A DNA stretch of 36,604 nucleotides, from positions 1-36,604 of the IMG/VR virus record IMGVR_UViG_3300009175_001422. One strand, 5' to 3'. This DNA is from a virus. The position numbers and the translations under genes are program-made. Below are positions 23,080 to 32,500 of this stretch, piece after piece. Each line of letters opens with the position of its first letter. The stretch's first letter is position 1. Below the pieces are notes generated by a model that was not told the DNA's origin, searched no databases, and saw only the letters and a program-made list of their open reading frames with translations.

Positions 23080-23224
23080 GCCGGCGCCGGCAGTTGAAAT
23101 TAATATGATTCAAGACAGAGGCGTGTGGCGGGATAAAGACGGCAATTATGTTTTTACTCCGGATGCACTTTGGAGGATATTTCAGATCAAAATTAACGCC
23201 AAGTATCAAACAAAACAAATATGA
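22997..23224 (+). CDS. Nested lipoprotein, probable outer spanin (Rz1-like)
   Basis: 75 aa from the ATG at 22997, 8 bases after AAAGGGGA. It has a charged N-terminus (MLLKKLL), a hydrophobic core and the lipobox LLTS-Cys22, followed by ASQAVKPAPAVEI. The mature part is short with a Pro/Ala stretch. The first 83 bases lie in another frame within the preceding gene. Outer spanins are lipoproteins often embedded this way in Rz genes; they bridge to the inner spanin and fuse membranes at lysis. It implies a host with an outer membrane. Confidence 0.72.
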   Translation: MLLKKLLILATLITSLTLLTSCASQAVKPAPAVEINMIQDRGVWRDKDGNYVFTPDALWRIFQIKINAKYQTKQI

Positions 23225-23571
23225 CTTTTAAATCGATTATAGCTTCTGATGCCAACAGTATCATTTTAAATCCCAGCGAATTTGCTGAAACTGTCACATA
23301 TACAAAGGATGGTCAAGCTGGCAAACAAATCCAAGCGATTGTCATACGAAAACCCCAGCAACCGTCAAGTGAGGATAATGCGCGGATTGGAATTAATGAT
23401 TTTGAGATGTATATCTCGGCGGATCCGGTAGCTGGTATTGATGTTATTCGCAGAGGTAAGGATAAGGTAACACTGGCTCAATATGAGGGGATATCACAGA
23501 TGTGTGATTGCTTGGTTGTTGAGGTCTTGCAATCAGATCTGGGTATATGGCATTTGGTGATTAGAAAATGA
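23221..23571 (+). CDS. Head-tail connector protein
   Basis: 116 aa, overlapping the lipoprotein stop by 4 bases. The N-terminus MTFKSIIASDANSIILNPSEFAETVTYTKDG is characteristic of a head-tail joining protein (lambda gpFII position), with a beta-rich remainder ending LGIWHLVIRK. Followed by an ATGA overlap with the next gene. It would join the capsid vertex to the tail. This gene resumes the morphogenesis order that was broken by the fibre/lysis block. Confidence 0.75.
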   Translation: MTFKSIIASDANSIILNPSEFAETVTYTKDGQAGKQIQAIVIRKPQQPSSEDNARIGINDFEMYISADPVAGIDVIRRGKDKVTLAQYEGISQMCDCLVVEVLQSDLGIWHLVIRK

Positions 23572-24212
23572 GCGAATTGAAAATCACAGCTAATACTGAA
23601 AATGTACGGGCAGAAATCAAAAAGATTCCATATTCGGTGAAATTAGCCTTAGCCGACGGATTGGATCATGGAACGCGAAGTTTTTTTAGCATGTTTTATA
23701 AAACAAGATTACAAGGGCCCCCGGGCGTGCGTTCGACGCCGGGTGGAATATTTCATCGTTTTAGACGAGTGACCATGGTTGCTGGCAAGCCGGTTTTCTT
23801 AAGACAAAGCGCATCTCAAAGTGAAACAGTACGGACAATCGCAAAATCGGCCAAGGATCCCATGGACATGCAAATCGATATTTATACGACGTCAAAAGCA
23901 GCTGGTCTTCTTGAAACCGGCGGAGTGATTAGATCAGCCCATGGCATGCCGATACCGCTTAATGATGAAGCCAAGGCGATGAAGAAGAACAGTCCAGCAT
24001 CTATTGATGATTTGGATTTTATTATTCAAAACGGCAAGGTTTTTTTAGGCAGGAAAATTAAAGGCAGTCCACCGCAGAGGCTATTTATTCTTTCGCATTC
24101 TGTGAGGATCAATCCCCATTTAGGATTTTATTCAACATGGGACGCCCATTTGGGGCGATTTAATCAAATTATGGATGATGCCCTTGATGATGGGCTAGCT
24201 AAGGTCAATTAA
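23568..24212 (+). CDS. Minor tail / tail-completion protein (gpZ-like)
   Basis: 214 aa. It lies between the connector and the tail-terminator genes, where lambda has gpZ. The N-terminus is helical (NVRAEIKKIPYSVKLALADG), and the middle holds RLQGPPGVRSTPGGIFHRF and an ETGGVIRS segment as in DUF6441-like and HK97 gp10-like proteins. It overlaps both neighbours by 1-4 bases. Assigned by position and general pattern. Confidence 0.68.
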   Translation: MSELKITANTENVRAEIKKIPYSVKLALADGLDHGTRSFFSMFYKTRLQGPPGVRSTPGGIFHRFRRVTMVAGKPVFLRQSASQSETVRTIAKSAKDPMDMQIDIYTTSKAAGLLETGGVIRSAHGMPIPLNDEAKAMKKNSPASIDDLDFIIQNGKVFLGRKIKGSPPQRLFILSHSVRINPHLGFYSTWDAHLGRFNQIMDDALDDGLAKVN

Positions 24213-24676
24213 TGACAACCGTTCGTGAGAACATTGTTGCTCAACTTAAAAGTATGCTCTCCGGCATCAGCGTGGCAAATGGTTATAACAATGACATTGC
24301 CACGGTGGAACGATGGCAGCAGCGGGGGAACTCTCTAAATAATACACCGCTTATTGTTATTGTGCCGGGTGAAGAAATAAAAACGCCTGATCCAAACCCC
24401 TTTTACACGTGCCATCTGCCTATTGCCTTGGATGTATGGATATGTCATGACGAAGCAGATTTAAGCCAGTCCACGGATCAGATCATTAATAGCATTTTAG
24501 GAGATATTGAGAGATGCATTATGACGGATCCAAGCCTTGCAGGTTATGCGTTAGATGCAATTTTTAAGAGTAATACCCAATTTCAAGGTGCGCCGGGACA
24601 GCCGTATGCCGGTATTGTCATTATTTTAGAAGTTTTATATCAGCATCGCCTAATGGATTCAACTTTGGCGGTCTAA
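24212..24676 (+). CDS. Tail terminator protein (gpU-like)
   Basis: 154 aa. TVRENIVAQLKSMLSGI at the N-terminus, a middle with PLIVIVPGEE, VWICHDEAD..QSTDQIINSILGDIERC, and a beta-strand end AGIVIILEVLYQHRL are the alpha/beta pattern of tail-terminator proteins such as lambda gpU. Its place directly before the tail tube gene agrees. It would cap the tail tube and attach it to the head. Confidence 0.72.
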   Translation: MTTVRENIVAQLKSMLSGISVANGYNNDIATVERWQQRGNSLNNTPLIVIVPGEEIKTPDPNPFYTCHLPIALDVWICHDEADLSQSTDQIINSILGDIERCIMTDPSLAGYALDAIFKSNTQFQGAPGQPYAGIVIILEVLYQHRLMDSTLAV

Positions 24677-24691
24677 AAGAGGGAGAGAACC

Positions 24692-25831
24692 ATGTTAACA
24701 AGGAAAAGACAGTTAGCCAGCAAGATAGAAGCAGTGGAAGGATCAGCGGAAACTTTAACTATTGCAGAAGCCAAAACATTAGCAATTAACCCAAAGATTA
24801 CACATGACGTCAAAATGTTTCAAAGAAATCCTGCACGTTCTACCTTAGGCAATCTTGGAGAAATTCCAGGCCAACGATATGGAAAGATCACTTTTGGCAT
24901 TGAATTGCGAGGAAGCGGGACAGCGACAACTGCCCCTGATTGGGGGAAACATATTAAATCCAGCGGTGCTAAAGAAAACGTGCTTAAGGCGATGACAATT
25001 GGTGCTATCACCAACGGGCCCTTTGTTCATGGTGAAACGATTACTGGCGGCACATCAACCGCAACCGGCCGTGTGATTCTGACAACCGTTAATGGAACAA
25101 CAAATCTATATTTGGTTTCATTAACAGGTTCGTTTCAAAGTGGTGAAACGATCACTGGATCAATTTCAGGGGCGACAGCTACAACAGCATCGACCGCCAC
25201 AGCTGTCGGTATGGTTTATGAACCAGAAACGAATCCGCCAAGCCAGACAATGGCAAGCTATGAAGATGGCATTTCCAAGGTATTAAAGGGATGCCGAGGC
25301 ACTTTCAAAATTAATTTCAAGATTGGTGAGGTGCCGGTAGTTGACTTTGATTTTAGCGGGGCAGAGGGTGGAGTGGCTGCAGCGTCACTATTTACTAATC
25401 CATCTTATGAAGCGACCAAGCCACCGGCATTCTTGAGTGCCAACCTTACCATTGATGGTGTTTCTTTGAAATTAGCGGATTTAACGATTGATGCAGGTAC
25501 CACATTGGCACCGGTTGATTCACCCGGGGATCCAAGCGGCATATCGCATTTTGTTATTGGTCAGCGCATGGTAAATGGTTCTTTTACCGCTCGAATGGAA
25601 TTGCCTACTACTCATGACTTCTTTAATAAATGGTTTAGCGGAACTTTCATGATTTTGGATACGAGCTGGGGAACGGTATCAGGCAATAAATTCCGTTTTT
25701 ATGCGCCCAAAATTCAATACACAAAGAATGATGATGCTGATCAGGGTGGGTTGGCAGCGGTTAAATCAACCTTTTCTGTTAATGAAAGCGCTACACCCGG
25801 AGATGACGGTTGGGCTTTATTGTGTCTTTAA
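24692..25831 (+). CDS. Major tail tube protein with inserted repeat domain
   Basis: 379 aa, larger than many tail tube proteins. GAGGGAGAG precedes the ATG. The N-terminal part TRKRQLASKIEAVEGSAETL and the C-terminal part (KFRFYAPKIQYTKNDDADQGG..KSTFSVNES) are typical of tube proteins. Between them, two copies of a GETITG motif (about 112-118 and 151-157: FVHGETITGGTSTATG and FQSGETITGSISGATA) form an inserted beta domain that would protrude from the tail surface. The tape measure and chaperones follow in the usual order. Confidence 0.82.
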   Translation: MLTRKRQLASKIEAVEGSAETLTIAEAKTLAINPKITHDVKMFQRNPARSTLGNLGEIPGQRYGKITFGIELRGSGTATTAPDWGKHIKSSGAKENVLKAMTIGAITNGPFVHGETITGGTSTATGRVILTTVNGTTNLYLVSLTGSFQSGETITGSISGATATTASTATAVGMVYEPETNPPSQTMASYEDGISKVLKGCRGTFKINFKIGEVPVVDFDFSGAEGGVAAASLFTNPSYEATKPPAFLSANLTIDGVSLKLADLTIDAGTTLAPVDSPGDPSGISHFVIGQRMVNGSFTARMELPTTHDFFNKWFSGTFMILDTSWGTVSGNKFRFYAPKIQYTKNDDADQGGLAAVKSTFSVNESATPGDDGWALLCL

Positions 25832-25854
25832 AATTTTAAGAAAGGAAAACGACT

Positions 25855-26277
25855 ATGTTTAAAGCAGTAGATATCACAGCCACTAAGAGGTATGTTTCAC
25901 CAAATGATCCAGATTCTAAGAATCCAACGGTATTTATTATTGGATCCATCGACCCCGCGCTTAGGGCGCATATTGACGGTAAATGTTCAACCATTGAAGT
26001 GGATGAGAAGAAGTCAGAGAAAAGGGTCGTGAGGGTTAATGCAACACAGTATTCGATATTGACGTTTAAATTTGGGTTGCGAGGGTTAGAGAATTTTTTT
26101 AGTACAGACGGAAGTACAGCGCTTCAGCTGAATTTGGGGAATCATAATATCAGCGGTGTTTCCTATCCTTGTGTTACCGAGGAGTTCATGAAGAATTTCC
26201 ATCCGGATTTAATTAGCGAAATTGCTGAGGAGATTGTTAAGTTCCAAAGCTTAAGTGTGGCTGAAATAAAAAACTGA
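25855..26277 (+). CDS. Tail assembly chaperone, short form (gpG-like)
   Basis: 140 aa, with AAAGGAAAA before the ATG. It stands between tail tube and tape-measure genes, the G position. The last codons before the stop are ATA AAA AAC TGA, which contain a slippery heptamer. The protein is basic and alpha/beta. In lambda, gpG coats the tape measure during tail assembly and a small share of ribosomes shifts to make gpGT. Confidence 0.82.
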   Translation: MFKAVDITATKRYVSPNDPDSKNPTVFIIGSIDPALRAHIDGKCSTIEVDEKKSEKRVVRVNATQYSILTFKFGLRGLENFFSTDGSTALQLNLGNHNISGVSYPCVTEEFMKNFHPDLISEIAEEIVKFQSLSVAEIKN

Positions 26278-26322
26278 TTTTGGCAGTTCGAGTGTTTGAT
26301 GCTCAAGAACATTTTAACTGCC
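26268..26322 (+). promoter_or_regulatory. Programmed -1 ribosomal frameshift signal
   Basis: The slippery sequence A-AAA-AAC (26268-26274) is in the correct phase, directly before TGA. A spacer of 7 bases leads to GGCAGTT (26282-26288), which pairs perfectly with AACTGCC (26316-26322). Inside, GTTC and GAG can pair with CTC and GAAC. All three parts of a -1 signal are present at the expected distances. Confidence 0.88.
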
Positions 26323-26609
26323 CGCGATTAAAGATTCAAACGGGTGCCATTGAACAAGAATGCGACCCTGTAGAGTGCGATCACAGTACGTGGAGTTTTA
26401 ACGGGGAAGATTATATCGGGTGTCCGGTAAAGAGTATCACGCAGCAAAGCGGGGATTTTATAAGAGCGTATCGATTTTTTAAATACGGAATATTGCCCCG
26501 TTCTGGCGGATTGTTGGATCAAGGTAGCCGATATGTGCAGGCGATGGAAGCTATTGACCGTGAAATAAACCTGATTGCTCAAGAAAAAGAAAAAAGGGAT
26601 CGTAAATAA
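26274..26609 (+). CDS. T part of the G-T frameshift fusion chaperone
   Basis: The frame that follows a -1 slip at 26268-26274 runs 111 codons to the stop at 26609, giving a 251-aa fusion with the G part. On its own it has only a TTG (26280) and no ribosome site. Five cysteines lie in the first half (e.g. ECDPVECDHSTW and CPVKS), and the C-terminus is helical. The T domain binds the tail tube protein in lambda. Separate initiation is the less likely alternative. Confidence 0.8.
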   Translation: MILAVRVFDAQEHFNCPRLKIQTGAIEQECDPVECDHSTWSFNGEDYIGCPVKSITQQSGDFIRAYRFFKYGILPRSGGLLDQGSRYVQAMEAIDREINLIAQEKEKRDRK

Positions 26610-28165
26610 TGGCCGGATCACGTGTTTTGGAAATCATCGCAACTTTACAGGATCAAGTGACTACTAAAATTGATCAGATGGAACAAGGGTTTGGCCGTCT
26701 GACCAAGCAACTGGCTTCAAGTGGTCATCAGGCGGTCATGATGGGGCGAACCATGGAGCAGGTTGGCCGGTCGATGATTTTTACGGGTGCGGCTCTGACG
26801 GGGCCTTTGGCTTTAGCATTTAACGCATCCGCGCAGTATTCGCAAAAGGTTAATGATCAAATAGAACGATTAAAAGGAACTACCGCGGCATTTCAGTTGA
26901 GTCTGGCAAATGCCATGTTGCCGGTCATAGAAAGGTTTAATAATGTTTTGGCTTCACTGGTTAATGCTTGGAACAGACTAACGCCCGCACAGCAAAGTTC
27001 TATTGTGCAGGGCATATTAATGACGGGTACGTTTTTGACCCTTGGCGGTACGCTTATCACAGTCGTTGGGGCTGTGGTCAAGTTTGTCGGTGAGCTGGAG
27101 AGGTTAACCGCCATGCAGTTGGCATTTATTCAAAAGGTTGGAATGGGAGTTTTGGTGACTGGGGCGTGGATTGCGGCCATTGTTTTATTGATCGCTTATT
27201 GGGACAAATTAAAAGCTGTGGCTATACCGATATTAAATGGCATTCAAATCGCGGTTGATATGGTGGCCATAGGATTTCAGAAGATGTTAGCGTTTGCGGT
27301 TGATGGGGCAATACGGCTGACAAACGCGCTTCACGATATTTTTATGGCATTAGGCAGTGTAGCTGGGCCCCAGCAGCAAATGTTTTTAGGAATGGCCGAT
27401 GGCATGCAGAAAGCATCTGGCGCCTTGCATACCTTTTACGCAGCCCAACAGAAAACTATTCTTGATCTGCAGAATAACATCACTGACATTTTAGTTACCG
27501 GCAAAGGGGCATTGTCGTCAAGTGTCGATTCAATGATTACAAAAATAAAGCAGTTGTTTCAAAGTTTCAATAATGCCTTCAGTCAAAGTTCAAATATAAA
27601 CGCACCGGTTAAATATTTTAATGCTTTGCAGACCATCGTACAGCAGACCGCTCAAGCCATGACTACTAGTCTGGGTTCAGGTTTTTTTGACGTCATTACC
27701 GGAAAGTTAAGCGATTTAAAGAATGTGTTTGCTAATTGGGGGCAGCAGGTTTTAAAGATCATAGCAGATGTTATCGCCAAGTTAATCATCGTAAATACGA
27801 TAGGTAGGATTGGTATCGGTGGGGGAAAAACAATCGCGTCATTGATCATGCATTCTGGCGGCATGATCCGTAAGGCTCACGATGGCATGCTGGCTTACGA
27901 TGAGGTTCCAATTATTGCGCAAACAGGCGAGGCGGTATTATCACGCCGTGCTGTTGCCAACTTGGGCGCGGAGAACGTGAATCGATTAAACAGTGGGCAA
28001 GGTATCGGGGGTCAGAATACAAGTATAACCATTCAAATTAATCCCGTTATTCAGGCATGGGATACAAACGATATTATGCGTAACCGCAGGGCGATTTCAG
28101 CAGCTATAGCTGAGGATTTAAGAAGTAATTCACAGATTCGTCAAACCATTAGACAGTATTCATAA
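26609..28165 (+). CDS. Tape measure protein
   Basis: 518 aa, TAATG overlap with the T frame. It is helical and Gln/Ala-rich, with hydrophobic segments near 55-70, about 130-160 and about 172-200 (e.g. GVLVTGAWIAAIVLLIAYW), as usual for tape measures. The C-terminal region carries DGMLAYDEVPIIAQTGEAVLSRRAV, a frequent tape-measure end motif. At about 1.5 angstrom per residue it predicts a tail near 78 nm, a short siphovirus tail. Confidence 0.9.
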   Translation: MAGSRVLEIIATLQDQVTTKIDQMEQGFGRLTKQLASSGHQAVMMGRTMEQVGRSMIFTGAALTGPLALAFNASAQYSQKVNDQIERLKGTTAAFQLSLANAMLPVIERFNNVLASLVNAWNRLTPAQQSSIVQGILMTGTFLTLGGTLITVVGAVVKFVGELERLTAMQLAFIQKVGMGVLVTGAWIAAIVLLIAYWDKLKAVAIPILNGIQIAVDMVAIGFQKMLAFAVDGAIRLTNALHDIFMALGSVAGPQQQMFLGMADGMQKASGALHTFYAAQQKTILDLQNNITDILVTGKGALSSSVDSMITKIKQLFQSFNNAFSQSSNINAPVKYFNALQTIVQQTAQAMTTSLGSGFFDVITGKLSDLKNVFANWGQQVLKIIADVIAKLIIVNTIGRIGIGGGKTIASLIMHSGGMIRKAHDGMLAYDEVPIIAQTGEAVLSRRAVANLGAENVNRLNSGQGIGGQNTSITIQINPVIQAWDTNDIMRNRRAISAAIAEDLRSNSQIRQTIRQYS

Positions 28166-28171
28166 AATGCC

Positions 28172-28513
28172 ATGGCCGACTTTGCATATGCTCCGGACTT
28201 TAACTACAAAACAAAACCTCGCTACAACACGCTTGTATCTACTTTTGAGAATAAAGTCGAACAGCGCCGACTAAAGTCCCCAAAGAAATTACGCTCATAC
28301 GAATTGACCTTTACCAATCGTTCCCAAGTGGAGATTAGCGCGGTTAATGCCTTCTTTGATTCAAAAAAAGGATCGTTAACGACCTTTACCGTCAATATAG
28401 AAGGAGAGGACGTTTTAGGTCGTTTTGTGGAAGATTCGTTTTATTCGCAGCGTCTGGCGCCATCTGTTTATAACTACGGCTTTAATTTTCAAGAGGTCGT
28501 CAATGCCAGTTGA
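28172..28513 (+). CDS. Minor tail protein (gpM-like)
   Basis: 113 aa, starting 6 bases after the tape-measure stop. The sequence FNYKTKPRYNTLVSTFENKVEQRR, SYELTFTNRS, AFFDSKKGSLTTFTV and the final FQEVVNAS is typical of gpM/DUF2460-like tail-tip proteins. No strong ribosome site, so reinitiation is likely. It joins the tail-tip complex around the tape measure. Confidence 0.8.
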   Translation: MADFAYAPDFNYKTKPRYNTLVSTFENKVEQRRLKSPKKLRSYELTFTNRSQVEISAVNAFFDSKKGSLTTFTVNIEGEDVLGRFVEDSFYSQRLAPSVYNYGFNFQEVVNAS

Positions 28514-29162
28514 TACTAATAGCACATTTATTGCCGAGAAAAATAAAGCGACTAACCAGCCAATTTTTTTATATACGCTCTTTAATTATGACGGCCTAAA
28601 CAATAATTTAAATTACGCTGAGTACGATACGGATGTTGTTTATCAGTCAGTCAATGATTCGCAGCAGATCACCTATGTGGCATTTCCCATCACGCACGAT
28701 CAAATTGGAGAGAATACCAGTAGTCAGATTGATTCAATCAAGATCACCCTCGCCAACGTATCCCGTCTAATTCAGGCGTATTTGGAATTGTACGATAACC
28801 CTTCAGCCGGTATTACCTTGCGTGGCAAGAAGGTCTTAATAAGAACCGTCTGGGCAAATCAATTAGGGGACAATGAGGCTTTTGTTGATCATGTTTATTA
28901 CATTGACAGCTGGGTAGCGGATCAGAATAACGTAACTTTTACTGTAAGCAGCAAGTTTGATGTCTTGGAGAGGCAATTGCCGGGTAGAAATTTCTCGCGT
29001 ACCGCGTGTGCTTGGGCTACGAGGTTTAAGGGTATTGAATGTCAGTATACCGGAGTAGAGGCTACCTGTGATGGCACGCTTCAACAATGTAGAGGATATA
29101 ACAATGTTTTGCGCTATGGCGCTCAACCGGCGGTGCCCAGCCAGAAGATTTATAACATATGA
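28503..29162 (+). CDS. Minor tail protein (gpL-like, probable Fe-S protein)
   Basis: 219 aa from the ATG at 28503, which overlaps the gpM-like gene; a longer frame lacks support. Cys169, Cys180, Cys189 and Cys196 lie in the C-terminal third (RTACAWATRFKGIECQYTG, then CDG and QQCRGY). Lambda gpL binds an iron-sulfur cluster with four cysteines in a similar region, so this protein probably does too. It is a tail-tip baseplate component and is followed at once by the K-like gene (ATGA overlap). Confidence 0.83.
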   Translation: MPVDTNSTFIAEKNKATNQPIFLYTLFNYDGLNNNLNYAEYDTDVVYQSVNDSQQITYVAFPITHDQIGENTSSQIDSIKITLANVSRLIQAYLELYDNPSAGITLRGKKVLIRTVWANQLGDNEAFVDHVYYIDSWVADQNNVTFTVSSKFDVLERQLPGRNFSRTACAWATRFKGIECQYTGVEATCDGTLQQCRGYNNVLRYGAQPAVPSQKIYNI

Positions 29163-29581
29163 ACATTTTAAAACAAGAACAGACCATTGTTCGCAGGTAT
29201 TTAGGTATCCAGTATAAATTGCGCGGACGTGATTATCGAACTGGCCTTGATTGTTATGGGCTAATCATTGCGGTTTATAAGGATTTGGGATTTGACCTAT
29301 TAGATATCGAGGAAGAATACGACATTAATTGGCAATGGCAAAAGCGGGTCAATTTTATTGAGAAATATCACGATAAATGGCTAAAGGTCAAATCGGCGGC
29401 ATTTTTGGATGTGGTGTTATTTAAAGATCCCCGTGGCCATGCGAATCATGGCGGGATCATGCTTAGAGATGACAGATTCTTGCATTGCAGTAAGACGGGG
29501 GTGACCATCGGCCGGATTATGTATCCTCAATGGGAAAGCAGGGTTGATGGATTTTATCATTTAAAGGTACGTGATGATTAA
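29159..29581 (+). CDS. NlpC/P60 tail-tip peptidase (gpK-like)
   Basis: 140 aa cysteine peptidase that would cut host peptidoglycan during DNA entry. The catalytic Cys32 is in GLDCYGL, His97 in ANHGGIML, with a possible third residue His109. The gene lies between L- and J-type genes as in lambda. No separate JAMM domain is present. The ATG overlaps the preceding TGA, and the stop overlaps the next start. Confidence 0.9.
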   Translation: MNILKQEQTIVRRYLGIQYKLRGRDYRTGLDCYGLIIAVYKDLGFDLLDIEEEYDINWQWQKRVNFIEKYHDKWLKVKSAAFLDVVLFKDPRGHANHGGIMLRDDRFLHCSKTGVTIGRIMYPQWESRVDGFYHLKVRDD

Positions 29582-32500
29582 GATTACGGAAATACCAAAT
29601 CTTTTAAACAATGAAAATCGACGAGATGTATCGATTGTCTTTGATCGTGATAAGACGGTTTTATCTTATTTAAAGGAATCTGGGTTTGCCTATGAGGGAA
29701 TGCGAATCATAGTTTCAGGAAAGAAAATTACCGATTTAGATACTCGTCTTAATAAAGGCGATCAAATTTTAATCTTGCCGGATTTAAAGGCACCTTTAGC
29801 TGCCCTTGCGGTCGCGGCATTTCATTTGCTTTGGGCAGCAGCTTTGGCGCATCCGTTTATCGCAGCTTTTACGGTACTTTCGATAGGTTATGGTATTTAT
29901 TCTTATGCAACGGCACCGCGTTCGCCAGCGATTAATTTAAGTGGGGGCAGCGGGATTGATAGCGCCTCACCTACATATTCATGGGATGGAATTCAAACGA
30001 CACAATCAGTTGGTACACCGATTCCCATTGTCTTTGGTACTCACCGTGTGGGTGGCAATATCATTAACCAGTTTATAAATACCGACGGGTATAATAATTA
30101 TTTAAACATACTTATTGCGCTTTGCGAGGGCGAGATTGAAGCGGTTTCTAATATTGAAATCAACTCAAATCCGGCCGTGAATTATCAAGGGATAACGACG
30201 GACATTCGATATGGCACCAATAATGACGCTATCGTTAGTCAATTTCATGATCTGCACAATATTTATTCTATCAATGCCCAGTTAAAGCAAAACAACTCGT
30301 TCATTTACACCACTATAAATAATGATGCGGAAGCTTTTGAGGTTTATTTGAACCTGTCTAATGGACTCTATTATCAAAATGCTAGCGATGGTTCGATTAA
30401 TCCATGGGAAGTGGATTATCGGGTTGAGTATAGATTAGTTGGCAGCGGTACTTGGATTAATCTTGGGGTAACAGCGATTAATGAGCAGAACCGCAGTCAA
30501 GTGCAGAGGATATTTCGTAAGGATGGATTAACTGCGGGTAAATACGACATTCGGGTGACTCGCACTTCAGCGGACAGCGATTTTTATCATACCGGTGATT
30601 TATATTTGCAAAGTGTTGATGAGATAAAGACCGAGGATATTGCCTATAACAATACAGCCAAGGTGGGTATTAAGGCTTTGGCTACCAATCAATTGTCAGG
30701 TAGCACACCTAATTTCACATTCTTAGTTAAAGGCATGAAGATTCTTGTACCGCGGGTAATGAATGGATCCAGCGAAGTCGCTTGGGATGATTATTATTGG
30801 GATCCTAATGCCTTTCAATTTAGGTTGTTGTCGGATGGTACAGCCCTCACATGGGACGGTACAACCTATGTACGTCGTTACAGCGCGAATCCGGCGTGGT
30901 GTTTGTATGAGCTTTTGACCAATGTTCGGTTTGGTTTAGGAGCATTTATTGCGACATCGCAAATGAAGATCGCGGATTTCTTAGAAATGTCTAAATACTG
31001 CGATGAGAAGGTGCCAGATGGTGACGGCGGGTGGGAAAAACGCTTTAGGTTAGATGTGGTTATTGATAGTGCTAGCGCTTCACTGGATATTATATCGCAG
31101 CTGGCCGCTGTTTTTAATGCGCTACCGTTTTATTCGCAAGGGTTGATTAAATTAAAGATCGACAAGCCCGACAGTCCTGTGCAGATGTTTGGTATGGGTA
31201 ATATCATTGAGAACACTTTTCAGCAGTCATGCAAGTCACTCAAGGATATTTATAACGTCATTGAAGTGCAATATCTCAATCAGGATATGGACTATGTTCA
31301 GGATACTATTTCAGTCATTGATGAGGCAGCTTTAGCGGCAGGGGATCCGGTACGCAAAAAGACCATACGCCTTTTTACTACAAAAACTTCTTATGCGGTT
31401 CGTGCTGGCCGGTATGCGCTTCTGGTAGCCAAGAATATCAATCGTTCAATACTTTTTAATGCAGGCATAGATGCGATTGCTTTGACGGCTGGGGATCTGT
31501 TTGATTTTGCACATGATGTGCCAGCTTGGGGGTTATCTGGACGCATAATTAATGGAACGACATCTTCGGTGACTCTTGATCAATCAGTTACATTGATTCC
31601 GAGTAAGAGTTACGTGGTTAGAATAAAGTTTGAAGATGACACGATTCAGGAGAAGCCTGTCATCAATGCTGCTGGCACATACACTGTTTTGAATGTATCC
31701 CCAAGTTTTAGCAAAGCTCCCATGGCGTATGACATTTACGCTTTTGGAGAGGTCAATAAAGCTGTTAAAACCTTCCGTGCAGTCACGTTGCAGCGGATGA
31801 ATAACTTTGAGGTTACTTTGCATGGGATTGAGTACAACGAAAATGTTTACGATGATTCGGCGGTTACGGTACCGGTCAACACTGTTTCTAGCTTAGATCC
31901 GTCCATTCCGAAAGTGACAAATTTAATCTTGAAGGAAGACGCGGTTAGATTAAATGATGGCACGATTCAGGATATCATTAATGTTTATTGGCAGGCACCG
32001 GTTGTTATAAATTCACTGCGAAAATATGCCAAGGCTAGAATATTTTTATCTGCTGATAACGGTGCTAGCTGGCAATTGGCTGGAGAAAGCAGCAGCACAA
32101 ATTTCTCAATCCAAAACGGGATTGCGGTTGGTAATCAATACAAAGTAGCAGTTACATCTGTTACAGATCACAATGAGCAGAATGATGTTTCTTTAAGTCC
32201 TCAGGCATCTATTGCAACAGTCGGCAAGAACTCCCCACCCAGTGATGTTACGAATTTTGCTGTAGATCAGAATAACAGTTTCTTGGATTTTTCATGGGAT
32301 CCAATTCAGGACAGTGACTTAGCTCGTTACATAGTTAAAAAGGGAAGTACATGGGCAACTGGTCAGGTGGTTGCGGAAAAAATAGACGCTACCAAGTTTA
32401 ACACCATGGTCGATCAAATAGGTCAAGTGACCTACTTGATTAAGGCCGTGGATACTTCAGGTAATGAAAGTGCCAATCCGGGTATATATGTGATCACAGT

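Noticed and set aside
23885-23892. TACGACGT, resembling one half of the 26-bp element
   Set aside because: The other half-site is absent, and it lies inside a tail gene.
28425-28502. N-terminal extension of the gpL-like protein
   Set aside because: It would overlap the gpM-like gene by 89 bases without a ribosome site, and the family-like sequence begins at the later ATG.
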